This document shows, one piece after another, positions 1-11,700 of a stretch of 64,000 nt of DNA. The notes beneath the pieces were generated by a model, which was given only the letters and a program-made list of their open reading frames with translations, had not been told where the DNA came from and ran no database searches. This DNA is from Heterodera schachtii (Eukaryota > Nematoda > Chromadorea > Rhabditida > Heteroderidae): NCBI GenBank assembly GCA_023374025.1, contig SIJG01000091.1:195994-259993 (forward strand). Reading direction: 5' to 3'. Numbering within the stretch: position 1 is the stretch's first letter; each line of letters starts with the position of its first letter. The position numbers and the translations under genes are program-made.

Positions 1-3000
1 GAGTAAGCAAGCAAAAATATTTTTAAATGAATTTGTATAAATATTTCATTTTGAATTTTTGCAAAATAAAAATTTGGATGATTCAATTAAGAATTAATTG
101 GTTTCTGCAACAGACCAGTCCTGAAATGATCTTTGGCTATTCCGCCCCACAACAGGTAATGTCGTCATTTCCGATTGTCTAATTTCCATTTGCAATTCGT
201 TTTTTAATTGATTGCCTAATTGGTTTCAAGGGTTGCACAGTGACAACAAACTACAACCTGATCGAAGTATATTTTTATGAAAAATTACAAAATAAAAATA
301 TATATTATTACTAAGGTAATTTTTTTTTTGAAATTTTTCTCTAAAATATACAAAAAATTTCCCCGGCGGTGCCGCCTTTTGTCATCGTCTGATATCATTA
401 ATTAACAGTTTTATTTTAAATTTTAATTTCTTGCATAAATTTTTTTTCATTTTTTTTTGTTTAGGTTTTATTTTTCTCAGGCGACACCAAATTTCTGAAA
501 AATATTTTTTTTTGGGACAAGCAAAAAGAATTTATTTAATTATGGTTGAATTTAATTTTTAATTATTTAAATTCAGTACACCCATGGCAACATTCATCTG
601 TTTATCGGTGGCGATATGGCTGAACAATCGACGGCAGCAAATGACCCAATCTTTTTTCTGCTCCATTCTTTCGTGGACTTTGTTAGCAAATTAATTACAT
701 TTAAAAATTCAATTATAATTATTAAAGTACCTTATTTTATGTAAATAATATTTGCTTATTTCGTACATTTAAAAATTTAAAAAATATTTAAATTTTCACT
801 ATTTTTGTAAAAATTTTATCACAAAAAAGCAAAATATACTTAACAAAAATTGAAAATTTATTAACATAAATTAACACCCGGAAAATTGGATTTTCTTACC
901 GAAAAATTGTTTTAACAAAATAATAAATTCGAAAAACATTTAATTTTTGAAATAAATTTACTTTATACCCATATAATCGAAGATTTCATTTAAAATCACC
1001 AAAAATAATTTCTCACAGATTTGGGAGATGAAACGGCAACAGCAAGCGCCATTTGAGCGCGAACAAATGTACCCCATGGACAATACAGTAAAAAATAATT
1101 TATTTAAATTAATAAATAATTATTATTTAATATTTAAGCAATGTGCAAGTGCGTCTCACTTCGGTTCTGCCAGTATGCGACCATTCCAGGTACGGTAATT
1201 GCCTACTGTAAAGCCTTTAATTTGTTTCTTATAATAAGCTGAATGGGAATCTTAGAAATCCAAAAATGATTTGTAAGAAATTTTTGAAAGAAAATTTAAA
1301 TGAGACAAAACGCGAAAGCTTTCCCATTGGCTTTCAAAAATCAAATCCGGCATTTCCATGCAAAAAATTGGCACTTTTTTGACAGCCTTGGACAAATCGG
1401 GACGGGCTGAGCAACCGGTACTTGGATTTGTATGAATATGCGCCACGACCGAACTGCATGATGGGGCCTAACTGTGGATCAAAGTTGCAAAATTTTGGGA
1501 TAAATTTAATATATTTTATAAAATTTCCCAGGTATTTGTTTTGCGATCGTTCCCATGGCGCGCCCCATTGCGCGGCACAGGTGAAACCTGGCGGAAACTG
1601 CACTGGATTCCGTAGCGGTAAGACCATTGTAATTAATATATTATTTTAATTATAGAAAAAATGAAATTTTTAAATATTTATTATTAAAACAATTAAAAAT
1701 AAATTAGCATCCAGCTAATTATATAAAAAATTAATTATTATTCTTATTTCTTGCATTTATTAGATTATTTATATATCGTGATTCCTTTTCATTTCATAAT
1801 GCAATTAACTCAGAATAATTTTAAGTTCTATTACATTTTCATTAATTAATTGAATTAATCAATAATCAATTAATTAATTAATTAAGGCGAGGATGTGTGC
1901 CTGAACGGTGAATGTCGTGCCGGAAAATGTGTTCAAACGGAGAAAGTAAAAAAAATGCCAAATATTTTTCACAATTTCAACAAATTAGGCCACACCTACG
2001 CCAAAACCACCAAAATCGACGACTGGCTCCCCGATAACGCCAGTCCATGTAAAAATCATAATTTAATTAATTAAAAATATTTAAATTAATTAATTTTCAA
2101 TTAGGTCTCATGCTACAATGAGCACGAGTGTTGTGGCACATGGGCAACAAAAGGTGAATGCCGCCGAAATCCGACCTACATGAACCTGTGGTGTAAGGCC
2201 AGCTGTGGACAGGTGCCAAAACATAATTATTGAAAATTAATTAAATTATATACCATATTTACTAAAATATAGCCCCCCCCCCTAAATTAGAACCTCCCCC
2301 TGAAATAAAGCCCTCTTTTGCGGGGGGGGGGGGGAATAAAGCCCCCGGGGGCTCTATTTTAGGAAATACGGTATATTAACAGTAATAAATGTAATTGTTT
2401 CGAATCGACTTTTACACCTAATTTTATTTAAATTTTTATTATCATTATTTTTAATCATTAAAATTCGAAATTCCAATTAATATAAAAAAGTTTGTAATTT
2501 TTAAAAATTGTTTTACAGTGTCAGCCCAACTATAATTTGGCCACAGGTATTTTAAAAAATTAAACAGTATGTCAATTGATGGTTGATTTGTAAATCAAAT
2601 TCATTTTTTGCAGAATGCCTCGATCGGCACAAAAACTGTGGCCAATGGTCAAGGCAAGGCGAATGCAACAAAAACCAATTTTTCATGGTAATAAAAAATT
2701 TAGTGTTTTTAATTTAAAATAAAACTTTTTTAAGACAGAAAATTGTCGAAAATCTTGTTCAAAATGCGGTGTGTCACGAGCTCAGGTGTGTGGCGGAGGA
2801 GCTGGCAGTAAAGCGAATCACAGTGAGAAACTTTTAAATATTATTTTTTATTTTACTGAAATAAATTTAATAATTTCAATAAAATTTCATTTTCAAAAAT
2901 GAGTTACTAAAAAAAATTAAAGATTTTTTTTTGTACAACTTTTTTGGAGACTTCTGATGAAATTTTCTGAAAAAAATTTTGTAGCTTAATAATGGATCCA

Positions 3001-6000
3001 TAGTTCAAATAAATTTAAAAATTCGTCTTTTTAAAATTGTTTTTCCATTATTTTAGTTTTACTTTTTTTTTAAGTTTTTATAATTTTACAATTAAATTTG
3101 ATAATTTTAAAATTAATTTATTTTGATTTTTAAGACCGTGTCACACAAGCGCCACCCAAACAGGCCAAATGCACTTCGCCAATGTGCTTCAACGAAAACC
3201 TGTGCTGCCAGGCAATATTTAAAAAAAATATGGCTGATCAAATTGCCAAATTCCAAACATATTATATACGGTATAAATAAATATTGTACCTATCAGTAAA
3301 AACACTGTCGTTCATAAAAATGAAAGGCTTCAAACATTGAATTGGAATTCACAGAACCTAAATAACACTGTTTACATTTTAGAAGAAATACTTTAAAATA
3401 CACTAACCACAGCATTTAATTGCCCCATTTTCAGCTTTGGGGTTTGATGGGCGAGTGCCGAAAAAATGCGGCATGGATGACGTGCAATTGCCGGGTCAGC
3501 TGTGGCGCATGCATTCCACAAAATTATGCATTTGGCGGTGCGTTTTGGAAAACCAAGCTCACCCAACCCTTTACCAGAATTTTCTAGCTTACTTTTCGCG
3601 TAACAAAATTTTGGACAAAAATGCCAATTTTGAGAGCTTTTTGGGTCAAATTTTGAAGAAAAAAAAAAGTAGAGACCGGACTTTTAGGCACCAAAATTTT
3701 TAAAATAGGCACCTAAAATAGGCACGGAAAAGGTGAGAAAAGGCATAAAAATGAACAAAAAGGACAAAAAAGGCACAAAAATTGGAAAAAGGCAGCAAAA
3801 AGTAACACTTTTTGGAAAACACTTTAAAAAATTTTTATTAAGAATTTTTAGGGAGCAAAACACGTAAAACTTAATCAAAAAACTTATTTTTGGTCATTCA
3901 AACGATTATTAATAAATTTTATAATTTTTTCGAATAAGGAAAATTTTTAAATCTAGAATTTTTATCTAAAAAAAAATAGATTTTGCGATCAATTTTGAGA
4001 AAATTTTTCAATTCTTAGGGGTGTATTTTCTGAAATTTTTTTCGGGTCATTTCTTAGGGGTGTATTATCCCGATTTTATTGCATTTTTAATGGAATTTTT
4101 CGGAAAAAAAACGCAAAAAAAAAGGCACCAAAACGGCAAAATGCCAAAAAAGGCATTTAAGGCACTGAAAATCCCGAAAAAGGCAAAAAAAAAAAAGGCA
4201 TAATAAAAGTCAACGAAGAAGCTTCAAACCAAGTGGAAAATGTGTTATTTATGCTTAATATGTCGAAACTAATGCGTAAAAAAAGGCATACCGTATTTGC
4301 TCTAATTATCCCCCACGGGGGATTATTTTTCAACCTCCTCGTAGACTGGGGGATAATGGAGATTGGAAATTGGTAGAAATTCCAAAATTTTACATATTAT
4401 TAATTTCATTTCGAGTGGCGGGAAAATTCCTTACGGGCGCCTGAAACGTATAATTTCTTAAATTTTTTAGCATGTGCCGACTATCATCCGCAATGTGGGC
4501 TTTGGGCTGGGCGTGGCGAGTGCCAAAAGAATGGGTGGATGTTGGAGAATTGCAAAGCAAGTTGTGACACGTGTGTGAGCTTCTGGGAACTGAGACAGGT
4601 GAGAATTTTAATCACTTAAACTGAATTAATTAATTAATTAATTAATTACTTAGTTCCTAATTAATTAGTTCCTTATTCTTAATTCTTTTATGAGAATTAT
4701 GCAAATGATTTCTTAAATTATTTTAAAAAATTTATTCCTTTCAAAAAATCATTTTATTATTTTTTCAATTAAAAAATGCGTAATTAAAATTTGTTGATTT
4801 AGAATTTAGTGTATTAAAATGTAATTTTTAAATTAATTATAGAATAGTTGAGTTGATAAAATATTAATTTATTTATTTATGATAATTGACTATTTTTGCA
4901 CCAATTTTCTTAAAATAAAAAATAAATAAATAAAATAATTAATGATTTAAAAAAAAATTGTTTAATTCTTTTAGAAGATCTTATGCAAATAATATTTTAA
5001 AATTATTTTTAAAAAGGGACTCAAGCTTATTCCTTTCATAAATTAATTTTTTTTAAACATTTATTGTATTTTCGATTTAAAAAATACATAATTTGTAATA
5101 TTATTAAATATATTTGTTTTAATTAATTATAGAATAGTCTATAAAATATTAATTTATTTATTTATGTTAATTGTTGGCTATTTTTGCACCAATTTCTTAA
5201 AGATGTGCCGCGGAAGTCAAAGCGGCGGTCGTCGTACACGACGCTCATTATCATCATCATTAGCAGCAGAATATGCACCGGCCATTGAATTTGACGACGA
5301 ATTAATTGGGCCTGAATTGTTCAGCAGAATGGCCAGAGAAGCGGCGCCAATTAACGGTAATTAAAATTCCAAAAAAATATTTTTTATTTTTACAGAGTTC
5401 AACGAAACGACGGCAATTCCACTCAAAGGCATCAGTGTTGTGGGCGGTGACATCAATGGTGAACACGACAAAAATTTATTCGGGGGTACGGTATTATCTG
5501 TTGTATACAGTCATGTGTATAGGAGGACGGGATTGGCCCATATGGTAGTAATATATTGTATTTTTTCCGATTAACACATACATACAGAATAGTAGTGCTG
5601 CTCGAGACCGAAAACTTCCCGAGACTCGAGACAGAAACTTGACACCGAGACCGAAAAGCACGAGACCGAGACCCAAAAAACTCGAGACTTTTTTCAAAAA
5701 ATTTTCTTATTCGCTTAAAAAATCGTTTTAACTTTTTTAAAAGTATTTTCTTAACAATAACAATTTTTTTTGTTAATTTTGATTCAATTAGGTATCATAT
5801 TTATCAATCCAAAACGTACAAAACCTAACATGAAAAAAATTTTGTGGATAATTTTAGATTTTCTTCAAAATTTTTCGGTCTTTAGGAGTATATTTCTTAA
5901 AATTTGTTTTGCTTAATGGCATCTGATTTTTGATTAACCACCGAGCATCTCAAACAGAAGTCATTACATTTTCCTAAAATTGAACCTGAACCATGAAAAA

Positions 6001-6160
6001 CAGTACAAATTTTTCAATTATGGTAATTAGGAAGTAATAATTTTATTTTAAATTTTCAGACCAAGCTCAGCTTGCCAAGCCACCATCAGCAGCAGCAAAT
6101 GGCAATGTAAAGAAGCCAAAGCGCAAAGTGCCGGAAAGCTACGGGATGCCATCCGTGTGA
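1..6160 (+). CDS. Tyrosinase with ShKT domains, copy 1 (5' end outside window)
   Basis: Secreted-type phenol oxidase (type-3 copper protein); the family oxidises phenols to quinones that cross-link proteins. The window opens on the last two bases of an exon (GA before GTAAGC), matching exon 11 of copy 2. Traced exons: 92-155, 231-266, 577-681 (copper-B: THGNIH ... [13 protein letters not shown]), 1019-1087, 1139-1189, 1386-1483, 1532-1617, 1887-1945, 1989-2048, 2105-2212, 2519-2546, 2614-2687, 2735-2822, 3135-3211, 3435-3537, 4471-4598, 5203-5356, 5396-5485, 6060-6160. All junctions keep frame and give 526 residues here. Four ShKT domains lie between 2105 and 4598; a proline-rich spacer precedes them and a basic tail follows. 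The intron after 3211 starts with GC. The intron 3538-4470 carries a dispersed element. The copper-A half lies upstream of the window. Confidence 0.93.
2249..2376. mobile_element. Short inverted-repe at element (TACCGTATTT-type)
   Basis: Ends ATATACCATATTT and (complement) ATATACCGTATTT enclose runs of C and G that can fold back. It lies in an intron of tyrosinase copy 1. A second copy is at 63564-63692 in an intron of the 3'-most gene, and a related partial copy starts near 4290. Confidence 0.6.
3690..4290. mobile_element. Dispersed element built of an 'aaggcac' word
   Basis: It lies in an intron of tyrosinase copy 1. The word AGGCAC/AAAGGCA repeats at both ends. The middle contains the core ATTCTTAGGGGTGTATTTT. 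A close relative with the same order of blocks is at 51895-52450, so this is an interspersed repeat and not an exon, despite small open frames inside it. Confidence 0.6.
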
Positions 6161-6278
6161 ATACCGTACCCATAAATTAACAAATGAACACGGATACTGT
6201 ATTTTATTAATGTTTGACGATCGCTAATCACCAGAGATGTGAATAGAACCATTTAAAATGTGCTTGTCGTACAATTAA

Positions 6279-6516
6279 TTTTGCGCCTCGACACTTGCGC
6301 CAACCAGCAAAAATGGACATTTGCGCCGCTCACTCACAAATATATTTTAAAAAATTTAGCAATTTTCATCGAATTTGACTCAAACTAATTTGGTGCCAAG
6401 GAAAACAAAAATAATAAGCCACATTAATATATGCTAAATTTGTTTTATATAAATTTGGATTATTTTGCACGGTGCAAATGGATTTTTTAGGGCGGCGCAA
6501 GTGTCGAGGCGCAAAA
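6279..6516. mobile_element. Short element with TTTGCGCCTCGACACTTGCG inverted ends
   Basis: The left end, TTTGCGCCTCGACACTTGCG, is repeated in inverted orientation at about 6493-6516. The word TGCGCC recurs inside. No convincing target duplication was found. Confidence 0.6.
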
Positions 6517-6527
6517 GTCGGTACACC

Positions 6528-6877
6528 GGTGCTATGTCGTTATTTAAAAGCCATCAATATGATTTGATGAAAAATTATTTATAAATTAGCTCAAAAGCAA
6601 CCAAATTTTTAACCAGATTTCAAAAAATTTCGTTAAATTTCAAAAGAGTTAGGGCCAAATATGCTCGAAAAATTAAGATTTTTTGAGTTCCTCTAGCCCT
6701 AACTTTTTTGAAATTTGACGAAATTTTTGAAATTTTGTAATCTGATAGAGAACACTTAGGGCTATCGAAGGATATCAAGAATTAAAAATTTGGTTGTTTT
6801 TGAGCTAAGTTATAAATAATTTTTCATAATTTTTCATCAAATCATATTGATGGTTTTTTAAATAACGACTCCGCCCC
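6528..6877. mobile_element. Palindromic hAT-like element with 8-bp duplication
   Basis: This 350-bp stretch is a near-complete palindrome (GTCGTTATTTAAAAGCC at one end, its complement at the other). It is flanked by perfect 8-bp direct repeats GGTACACC (6520-6527 and 6878-6885). 8-bp duplications are the hallmark of hAT insertions. Confidence 0.75.
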
Positions 6878-7974
6878 GGTACACCATGTTCACTTTGATA
6901 ATTTATGACTTGATTTCACTTATCAAAGTACTGAATTTTGTAATAAAAATATTTTCAAATATTTTTTTCCAATTTATTTTTTCCAATATTTTTCACGCGT
7001 TTATTTCCTTCCCATTTCTGTGATTTAAACAAGTAAAAAAAAAAGATTAATGAAATAATTTGGCGAACTGTCAACGACCATCCCAATGACATACATAAAA
7101 TGAAGTAATTCTTCATGGTAATCATAATCATAACCATTATCATCATCATCATAATCATGACCATCTAAATCGCAAAACAAATTAATTTAATTGTAAACAA
7201 ATTTTGCGTAACTCGGAAATAAATTTTATTTTAAATTTCTTCAAACGCCTAATTTTCATGCTAAAATTTTAATTGAAAAAAAAGAATTAAAAAAAATTTT
7301 AAATGAAATACTGCATTTATGAAAGGAAGCATTTTTTTAATTTTAATTTAATTTTAATTTTTTACAGTTGGAATTGTTTAGGTAATTAATTTGCAATCCA
7401 AAAAATTCAATTTTTGGTAGGGAAAGCAATGATGAAGCTAAATTTTCAAAATATTAAGTTTAAGAATTTGTCGGAAAATTATGGCATAAAGTTATTAATT
7501 AATTATTTTTATTCTTTTTAATGAACCATTTTTGATGAAATAACAAATTTAAAGCCTATGAAAACATTTTCCTTTAGGCCTATTGACACCCACCGAATCA
7601 AATTCATTAAAACTTTTTAATAAATTTAATCTAAGACCTAGAAAATTGGCCATTTTAGTATTGTGATGAAAATTTTCAAATTTTCCCGGCCACGCCTAGC
7701 AGGCCATTTTTATTACCATTTTAATTGAGTATAGGAAAATCCGGGACCGAGACCCGGCGGTTCTGGGCCAGAAAATCGAACAAAAACCGGCAAAAAAAAA
7801 TAGCAAATCCCGGTTGAAATCCGGGACCAAACTTTTACCATCATCAAATATTTCGTCAAAATTTTTTTAAAATGCTGGCACTTCATTCACCAAAAACAAA
7901 AGTCAAAGGGAGAAAACGTTTAATTCCATTAATTAATTAATTAATTGACTCACTCTCCCATCTTTTCATTTTAC

Positions 7975-8110
7975 AATGTAACGGTCGTCGGTGCTGCGCA
8001 ATGAATGCGCGGGCGGCGTCTTTTAATTGTCGGAGGGATTGGGCGGGGGGCACAAAACGCCGCAGGGGCGGGCCGACGATCGAGGCCAGTTTTGTGAAGG
8101 TGTGATCAAA
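7975..8110. promoter_or_regulatory. GC-rich island upstream of tyrosinase copy 2
   Basis: About 135 bases with a GC content far above the surroundings, including GGGCGGGG and GGGGCGGGCC. It could be promoter DNA, an untranslated leader exon (it ends GTGAAG before GTGTGA) or a gene remnant. No long open frame was recognised. Confidence 0.3.
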
Positions 8111-8718
8111 AAATATTTATTATCACCTTTTTATGAGAACCAAAATCGATGCGTTGAACGAACTTTGGAGCGATGGGTCAAATGAATTTTCGTTTTTAAA
8201 TAATATTTTTTATTACGTAATTGGCGAATAATTTAATTTCAAAATTTATTATAAATTATCATGATGTTAAGGGGAAATTTGGAGAAATTTTATGTTTTTA
8301 TTTTTAATATAAAAAAGTTCCTTCTTGGTTATAGTTAAAATTAGATTTTTTAAAAATCTATCAAACAAATTATTATTAATTTGGATATGCTTTCAAAAGA
8401 GAAAAATTTGGGCTTTTTAATAAGCATTATTTAAGAATTTTAATTTTTGAATTTTTATGATTTTTTTAAAACAGCTTCCAAAAACGCATTTTTTCGAAAT
8501 TTTTAATGAATTTTTTAGTCACTATGATAGAACTTATTTCTCACCCTAATAATATTAAAAATAATTTATATTGAAATTTTTGTAAATATATTTGACGAAT
8601 TTTGTACTAATTTAAATATTTAGAAATTAATTTTTCAAAGAATTGCTATTAATTTAATAATTCCTCATTATTACATACAATTTATTATTAAAATTTAAAA
8701 TTATTTTTTTTTTAGAAA

Positions 8719-11700
8719 ATGAATTTTAAATTGGCACTTTTATTCGTTTTTTTATGTTTCACATATTTAAATGTGGCGAAATGTGAAGAAAAGCATGAAA
8801 AATCGGCAATTAACAACAAAAACAATGGCACTTCAAACAGCAACAACAACAATGGCACCACTTCTTCCACTGATGACCATGATGAGAAGACTGAGAAAAA
8901 AGTGGCAAAAAATGATGAGAAAGTGCCAACCGAAGATGAAAGTGCCGAAGATGGTAAGTGCAGAAAAAAATAAATTAAAATTTTTCTAATAAATATATTA
9001 AATTTTGATTAAATAAAAATTCATGTTAAAATTTTAGACAAGGCTATTAAGGCGGACAAATCTTCTGGGCCAACGCCACCGCCCAAAAGTAATAAACGAA
9101 TTTATAAATAATTTAATTAATATTAAATTATATTAAACGGAACAATAATTCGACATTTTGAAAAAAAAGCCTGGACCTGGACCTGTATCTGTAGACCTTG
9201 ACCTAGTTTTTCTGGACAAAAACCCAGGAAAATCAAGGTCCAGGAAAAGCCAGGAAAATTCAGGCCCAAAAAAACCCCAGGAAAATCTAGGTCCAGGAAA
9301 AACCCAGGAAAACCTTGATCCAGTGAAAATCCAGAAAAAATTCCAGGTCCAGGAAAAATCCAGGAAAACCTAGGCCTAGGAAAATCCTGGTTTCCCAAAA
9401 ACGACCTGGGCCTGGGCCTGGATATAGATCCAGACCGAGCTCTAAATGGAACTTTTTTATTAACTGAAGTAAATTTCTTATTAAAGTTTTCTTTCCAAAT
9501 AAATTATATATTAATATTTTTTAATAATAAAATTAGTTAATTGAAAAAATTAAAGTATTTAATTTGACGAAAATTTACTTATAATTAGACAATGCATCAA
9601 TGTCGGATGTGGACCCATGTGCTAAGGCACCGACAAAAGCGCTGAGAATTGTCTGTACACAGTTGCATCGATGGGACAAAAATGCGCGAGTGAGTAAAAA
9701 GAAAATATTAAAAAATTTAATTCCAAATAAAAATGAATAAATTTAAATAGGAAGCGCCTCCGGTGGAAGAAGCGATCCCGAAAATGCCGGCAATTCCTGG
9801 ATTGGATCGTAATTTAATTCAATAATATTTTTATTTTATTAAAAATGGGCATTTTTGCTATTTGGGCCCCCCGAAAAATAAATTTAAAATTAAAAAAAAA
9901 CCAAATAGGGGAGGAACACTTTTGTTTTGCCCAAAAATTTTTTGTCCATCATAAGTCGTGAAAACTTGTTTGCAGGGCTTTTTTGAGATGGAGGATTAGG
10001 ATTCTGACATCTATTTCAATTAATTCCGAATCCTTTTCCCAATTTAAAGAAAAACCGAAATTCGAAAAATTTTGTATTTCGACTTGGGTCAGGGATTGGT
10101 AAAATTGGTGTCAGATTCGTAATCACGAACCCGAAAACTCTTATGAACGCTTTATTGCAGCACCGAAGTGCACCAACTACGAAAGTACCAAAAATGGTGT
10201 AAAAAAAAAGCTGATAATGTATTGCTAAAAGTTAATTAACAGTAATTTATATATTAGTAAAAGTTAATTAGAAGTAATTAAATCAAATTAACTAATTAAT
10301 AGCGGGCATACTCGCCGCTGAACTTGCGCCAATCGCCGCAACGCCGTACCAATGCATGGACTTGGGCTGTCTCTGCAAATACTTAAATGGTACAGTAATT
10401 AAGGGGCCAATTAGTTAATTAATGGGATTAATTGCTAATTGACAGGAAATGGCCAGGAAGGCTCAAACAGTTGCCAACTGGCGGACAACCAACCATTGAA
10501 GAAGTCTGTGCGGAAAGAGTACCGAATGCTCAGCGACGAAGAACGAATCAAATTTGTACATTTTACTAATTAAAATTTTATCTGAAAATTAATTAAAAAA
10601 TTAATAATTAAAGCAATTAAACAAATTTTGTAAATTAATTAAAATTAATCATTTTTAGCATGCCGCAATGAATGCCATCAAAAAGAGTGGTGAATATGAC
10701 AAAATTGCGGGACTCCATGCCGCGTTTGGTCAATCCGGCGCGGCCCACGCGGGGCCCGCCTTTTTGCCGTGGCATCGCGAATTTATGAAAAGGCAATTTT
10801 TTAAAATAAAGACGAGGCCTTGTTTTACATATTGTAGCTCAATTTTATGGATTATCATCGAAATTTCAGAAAATTTTTCTGAAAATTTCCTTTTAAAGCG
10901 CCTGCCCTAATTTGGACACATTTTTATTAATTTTTGCAAAAATTTATGGCCATTTTTGTTTACATTTAAGTATTCCATTCTTTATCTTAAAATTAAAAAA
11001 TAATAATTTCAAATTTTGTTGAAAAAATTTATTTAAAATTTTAGGATGGAAATTGCTCTCCGTCAAGTGGACCCATCGGTGTCGCTGCCCTATTGGGACT
11101 CGAGTTTGGAGGCACAGTTGCCAACACCGGGCGATTCGTACATGTTCACGAAAGATGTAAAATAATAATTATTATTTATAAAATCCATAAATTATTGTTT
11201 TTTCTTATTTCAATGGGTTTTTAATCTAAATAATTATTGCAATTTCAAAAATTGCTTTAACTTTCCAAAAATATTATGGACAAACGTAAATTAGTCATAA
11301 ATTTTTTGAATTTTTTTTATTTTATAGAGAAATTTTCCATTTATATGATAAGAAGCGTCCAATTTTTTACGAAACTAATCTAAAATCTTTTTTATTTTGT
11401 TATATTTTTAATTTAAAATTTAAGTTCATGGGCGACACGGACGAGGAGGGCAATTTGGTGACTGGCGCATTTGCGGGATGGCGAACACTTACCGTAGACT
11501 ATAAATAATTTAAATATTTAATTATTTAACCAATTAAGGGAACACCAAATGTGATCAGACACGTGGGCCAAGGAGGCAAAGGCTTCACCGAAAATGAGTA
11601 AATGCCAATTAATTAAGAACAAATTATTTTTCGCTAATTAGTCAGTGCCCGTTAATTAAGGGCAATTTATTTTTCGCTAATTAGCCAGTGCCCGTTAATT

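Larger units (their letters stand above)
6161..8718. other. Intergenic region between tyrosinase copies 1 and 2
   Basis: No gene seen. It holds two inverted-repeat elements (6279-6516 and 6528-6877), a run of repeated ATC/ATG triplets near 7110-7160, a short CCGGGACC-type repeat (7740-7840) and a GC-rich island (7975-8110). The promoter of copy 2 should lie in the last few hundred bases. Confidence 0.6.

Noticed and set aside
1252..1627. Minus-strand open frames of 64-97 codons
   Set aside because: They are antisense to a well-supported tyrosinase exon and have no splice support.
6955..7164. Met/Ile-rich open frame
   Set aside because: Comes from an ATC/ATG simple repeat.
9123..9398. Open frames rich in Phe/Gly/Pro or Lys/Pro on both strands
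   Set aside because: They are products of the CCAGG word repeat, which also occurs in unrelated introns.
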